Part shown: piece after piece, positions 51,805 through 55,188 of the stretch
How positions within the stretch are numbered: position 1 is the stretch's first letter
Layout of the letters: each line of letters starts with the position of its first letter
Source: Ophiothrix spiculata
Taxonomy: Eukaryota; Echinodermata; Ophiuroidea; Amphilepidida; Ophiotrichidae
Reading direction: 5' to 3' (one strand)
DNA: 55,188 bases
Assembly: GCA_000969725.1 (NCBI GenBank)
Contig: JXSR01S008002.1
Made by a program: the position numbers and the translations under genes
The notes under the pieces: generated by a model
What the model was told of the DNA's origin: nothing
The model's input: only the letters and a program-made list of their open reading frames with translations
The model's database searches: none

Positions 51805-54800
51805 TTCAAATTGAAACTGAAAGCTTCTAATGACACCTTTTCATCTTTCTTGAATGGCCAACAATTGAATGAGTGTTCAAAACTATTGGTGGTCATGCGC
51901 CGTAAATTGGGTTACTTTTTGGTAACACACAGAAAATGGGCAAAACACTTTGCGTTACTTAAACTTTAAAACTGTTCACATTAAGATAGGACTAGTATAT
52001 ATTCCTAAAGGGTAAAAAAAAGAAAGGAATCATCCTATTATAGTTTCAAGGTCATTATACAGGGTGTACAGAAAATATACAGGGTTCAACATAAGAATTT
52101 TTTTTTTCAGATGCCATTTTTGTAACCAAGAACTTGCTTAATATTCAATATAGGTACATACATCAATAGTACCATCCAATATCTTCCAGATAACCTCTTT
52201 TTTAGTTTTTCATTAATTTTCCAATCGCTTATTCAGGGAGATTAAACTTAAAACAAATAATGACCCCATATGACCCCTAAAAATACTTTTACTCCCAATT
52301 GGTCATGCCACATGTCAACCCACTTGAGGAGTATCTAGTACCCGAATCTTATGAAAATTTATGAATGTATGTGGAAATAGTGACATATTTTCCTACTATT
52401 TGTACGTATCTTAACCACAGAGGTTTTTTGACCCCAAATGACCCGGATCACCTTCAACTCCACTTATTTTTATGTCACATTTGTACCATTACCATGATAT
52501 CATTGTGTCCAAATTTTATGAAAATATATGCAAGTATGTGGGAATAGCGCCCAATTATGTGAATCACTGGCTCCGCATCCAGCGGCTCCGCATCCTGCAC
52601 CGCTTTGATTAATTAACACATTAACTAATCCAAATCAAAAACCAAATTAGCTAAACACATACAGTTTTCATTTTATCAAAATATATATATTCCCCTCTCA
52701 TATGATACCAAAGTTGCTATTTTTTAGCATAAAATAACGGAATTACGACATGAAAACAAATTGCAGTAAGGGAATGTGTTACTGCACCGCTTTATTAGGT
52801 TACCTAATAATATATGACACATGACCTGTAATGTCTAAACTCTTTGTTATGGGATGATTGAAAAATGAGAAAATGCCACAAAATCCCCAAAATTATTAAA
52901 TCCCTTGGTAATTGGAATTCAATTGGTTGGTATAATAGGGAAGACCTACCTTGGTCACTAAAGTGTTAATAAATGATTGTCATATATAAAATATTGAATG
53001 GAACACAATTATTGAGTCCAGCAATCTAATTAAATTGTAGATTACATGCTTGCATGGTTATAATTCTCAATTAATGACATCATTTATCAGGTTCCGATAT
53101 GTGTGTGGTAGTTTACAATCAAACAAATGATATCTTTTGACAAACAAATGCTATTTTTTGACATGCCAATCCAGGCCAGGCCATGCCATGTTTTGTTCAC
53201 ACCCTGAAAATTCAGAATTTCTTAAAGGCTAATTTATCTGCAATCTATGATGTGAAAGACATGTTTTACAAACAAATCTTTGGCTCTTTGTCATTGTATA
53301 GCATCAATAAATACGTTTAGAGAATTATAGCCTCATACCCAAAACCAACAAACAAAATAAAATAAAGGTTTTGATCAAAATGTTCCTGATATCTGGTAAT
53401 TGACTGTTATTTTCTAACCAGTAGAGGAAGTGAAAATCAGCAACAAAAAATTTCAAAATGTTGTCCAATTCCCCTTTAACATTACAAATCCCTTCATATA
53501 GATGCAAATAATGACCAATTTTTCACAAATAGATATTATAATCCTAAATAAATAGTCAGGAATGCTTTTAATTAATAAGAATTTAGCCTCAAAAAGTTGA
53601 TAACCAGAAAACAGTTTGTTTTAATACCAGTTTTGTCTCCTGAGATAATACACTTCAAGTGTCTTGTCTCATGGGGACCTAAGTCACGAATAGGTATATC
53701 AAATAAGGTGGAGCCGTTTCAAGAAATCAATAAAATCATGACAAATGTCTTTGTTTTTGATAGAAGTTGTCACCGAACCGTAACACTTTTGGTATCATAT
53801 TAAAGATAATTTATCCAGGTACTAAATACAAAAAGAATCAAAGCCACAGGTTCAGCAATAGTGAAGTAATTGACCAAAATGTCGAGTGGGTCAAGGGTGG
53901 AGTCGGTGGGGGTGGCGCCGGTGGGGGTGGCGCCCATAGGATTACATGCAAAAGTGTACGAAAGTTATGATTTATAAACACATGTATTATTGAAAATAAA
54001 AATGCTGGGATCATAATTTTTTGAATATACTTCAATGAGGTATGTATAATGCTAAAGCATGTGTCGAATATTGACATGTCATCCAAATTTTGTTGTTTCT
54101 TAATGCCTTATATGTGGGTAATTTTCTCTATACATTACTGTACAAAACATGCATTTACACTCGAAAACTTTAAAACGGCATATCTTTTGACCGAGTCGAC
54201 GTAAATGGTAAAAGTTATACATTTTTCAAAAGAAAATTTGCTGAGGAATCCAATTATGTGATTAATTTTTAGGTAGTGTATGCATGAAAAAACTTTTGAC
54301 CGATAAATGTCCCAAAAATTAATGAGTCGTTTCATAGATTTTGACCATCCTCAATATTTTGACCACAATGAGATTGGTCACCAAACGAATTATTTTATGG
54401 AAGGCTATCATTACATCCTTCAAATAATGTTTGTGTCATCTGGATACACCTTTCCCCAACAAAATCTCATTGTGCCAAGTTGGTTGACCAAAATGCACTT
54501 TTATTTTATTTTGTACCCTGTATAATTTTTACCCATCCCTAAAAATTAGACTTTTTTAGGTAAAATTGAAATCCTCGGAAAGTAAGCTTTCCAGCAATAT
54601 CTAACTTTGTAGGTATTAAGTGTATATATTCAGAGTTACGATCCGTTGAATACAAATTGGCATGGTTTTACCAATGTATTTGTGTGAAACAAAAAATATG
54701 ACCAGTTAATGACTTATGTCCATGGGTACTTATCAGATGACTAACATTACAAAAGGCTAATTATCATGATAATTTTTTTTCTTTCATTATATCAACCAAA

Positions 54801-55077
54801 TTGTTAGATGCTAAATGGTGCATATAATCCCTGACATGTTGTTTGCCTGTGTCCATTTTTACAATGTTTGTTTTGAGATTGGGAATTATCATAATTTATG
54901 AGGCATAGCAATTTGTTTTTCTCATTGACTGTTGCTAATTCAAATGGCAGGGTGTTAAGTTGCTTGTTTGATGAAATGATAATGAGAAGATAAATAACAA
55001 TGCATGTGATTGTAAAGACCTAGCTGAAACAACAGGACACTGGTCTCACTGCCTGCTGACTACTTTCATCTGTACCT
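51805..55077. other. Intergenic; scattered repeats, no gene
   Basis: 52290-52560 holds two loose units sharing CTTATGAAAATTTATG/TTTATGAAAATATATG about 160 bases apart. CAGGGTGTACAGAAAATATA at 52060 and its inverse TTTGTACCCTGTATAATTTT at 54511 may be ends of one old element. GTCCAATTCCCCTTTAA at 53464-53480 is an end of the TTAA family. A G-rich GGTGGCGCC pair is at 53910-53935. No exon. Confidence 0.4.
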
Positions 55078-55188
55078 GGGGGGGGGCACTTATCTATAAT
55101 GGTGTACACATGCGTGAACAAAGGTTTTCAAAATACCCCCTAAACACGTTTATCGAGTAGCCTTAAAAATGACCCCTAAACAAGGATT
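55078..55188. mobile_element. G-run MITE, copy 3, cut by the window edge
   Basis: G run then CACTTATCTATAATGGTGTA resembles the left ends at 5646 and 51520 in layout; the right end is outside. Confidence 0.4.

Overview
The window is animal (metazoan) nuclear DNA from a draft assembly. It is AT-rich, has two runs of N (11350-11414 and 42580-43467), carries spliced exons with GT/AG borders, and is filled with short inverted-repeat transposons (MITEs and foldbacks), SINE-like and LINE fragments and minisatellites. There is no prokaryotic gene layout. The mix would suit a marine invertebrate, perhaps an echinoderm or other deuterostome, but no gene here fixes the species, so that placement is weak inference.

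One protein-coding gene can be reconstructed. It lies on the minus strand from 37140 (ATG) down to 8901 (TAG). Sixteen coding exons separated by consensus splice sites join into one uninterrupted frame of 497 codons plus stop. The protein starts with a four-cysteine zinc ribbon, continues with a short basic, probably helical stretch, then a folded domain encoded by one 319-base exon, then a long acidic low-complexity tail built from ten mostly tiny phase-0 exons (with a SUMO-interaction-like motif), and ends in a cysteine/histidine-bearing C-terminal exon. I do not know its function. The N-terminal half resembles, from memory, uncharacterised zinc-ribbon proteins of fish, echinoderms and cnidarians that sometimes carry a HECT ligase domain; no HECT domain is visible here. 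Three acidic exons (25558-25638, 21186-21221, 19408-19464) share flanking intron sequence and look like exon duplications.

Layout: 1-8900 holds MITEs, including a multi-layer nest at 5172-7393; 8901-37140 is the gene with transposon-filled introns, including a mariner-type foldback (9251-10176), nests at 20480-21072 and 21790-23854, and a complex minisatellite at 31840-33540; 37141-55188 has no recognised exon and holds more MITEs, an unidentified GC-richer piece beside the 888-base gap, a block of repeated CACAAATAGCAA words (about 45330-46350), a decayed non-LTR retrotransposon tail with a restriction-like endonuclease domain (46369-47420), and further MITEs.

The most informative observations are the complete gene model, the duplicated exons, three nested transposon insertions whose empty site is preserved in the opposite arm of the host foldback, and a set of 340-360-base elements that all begin and end at TTAA.
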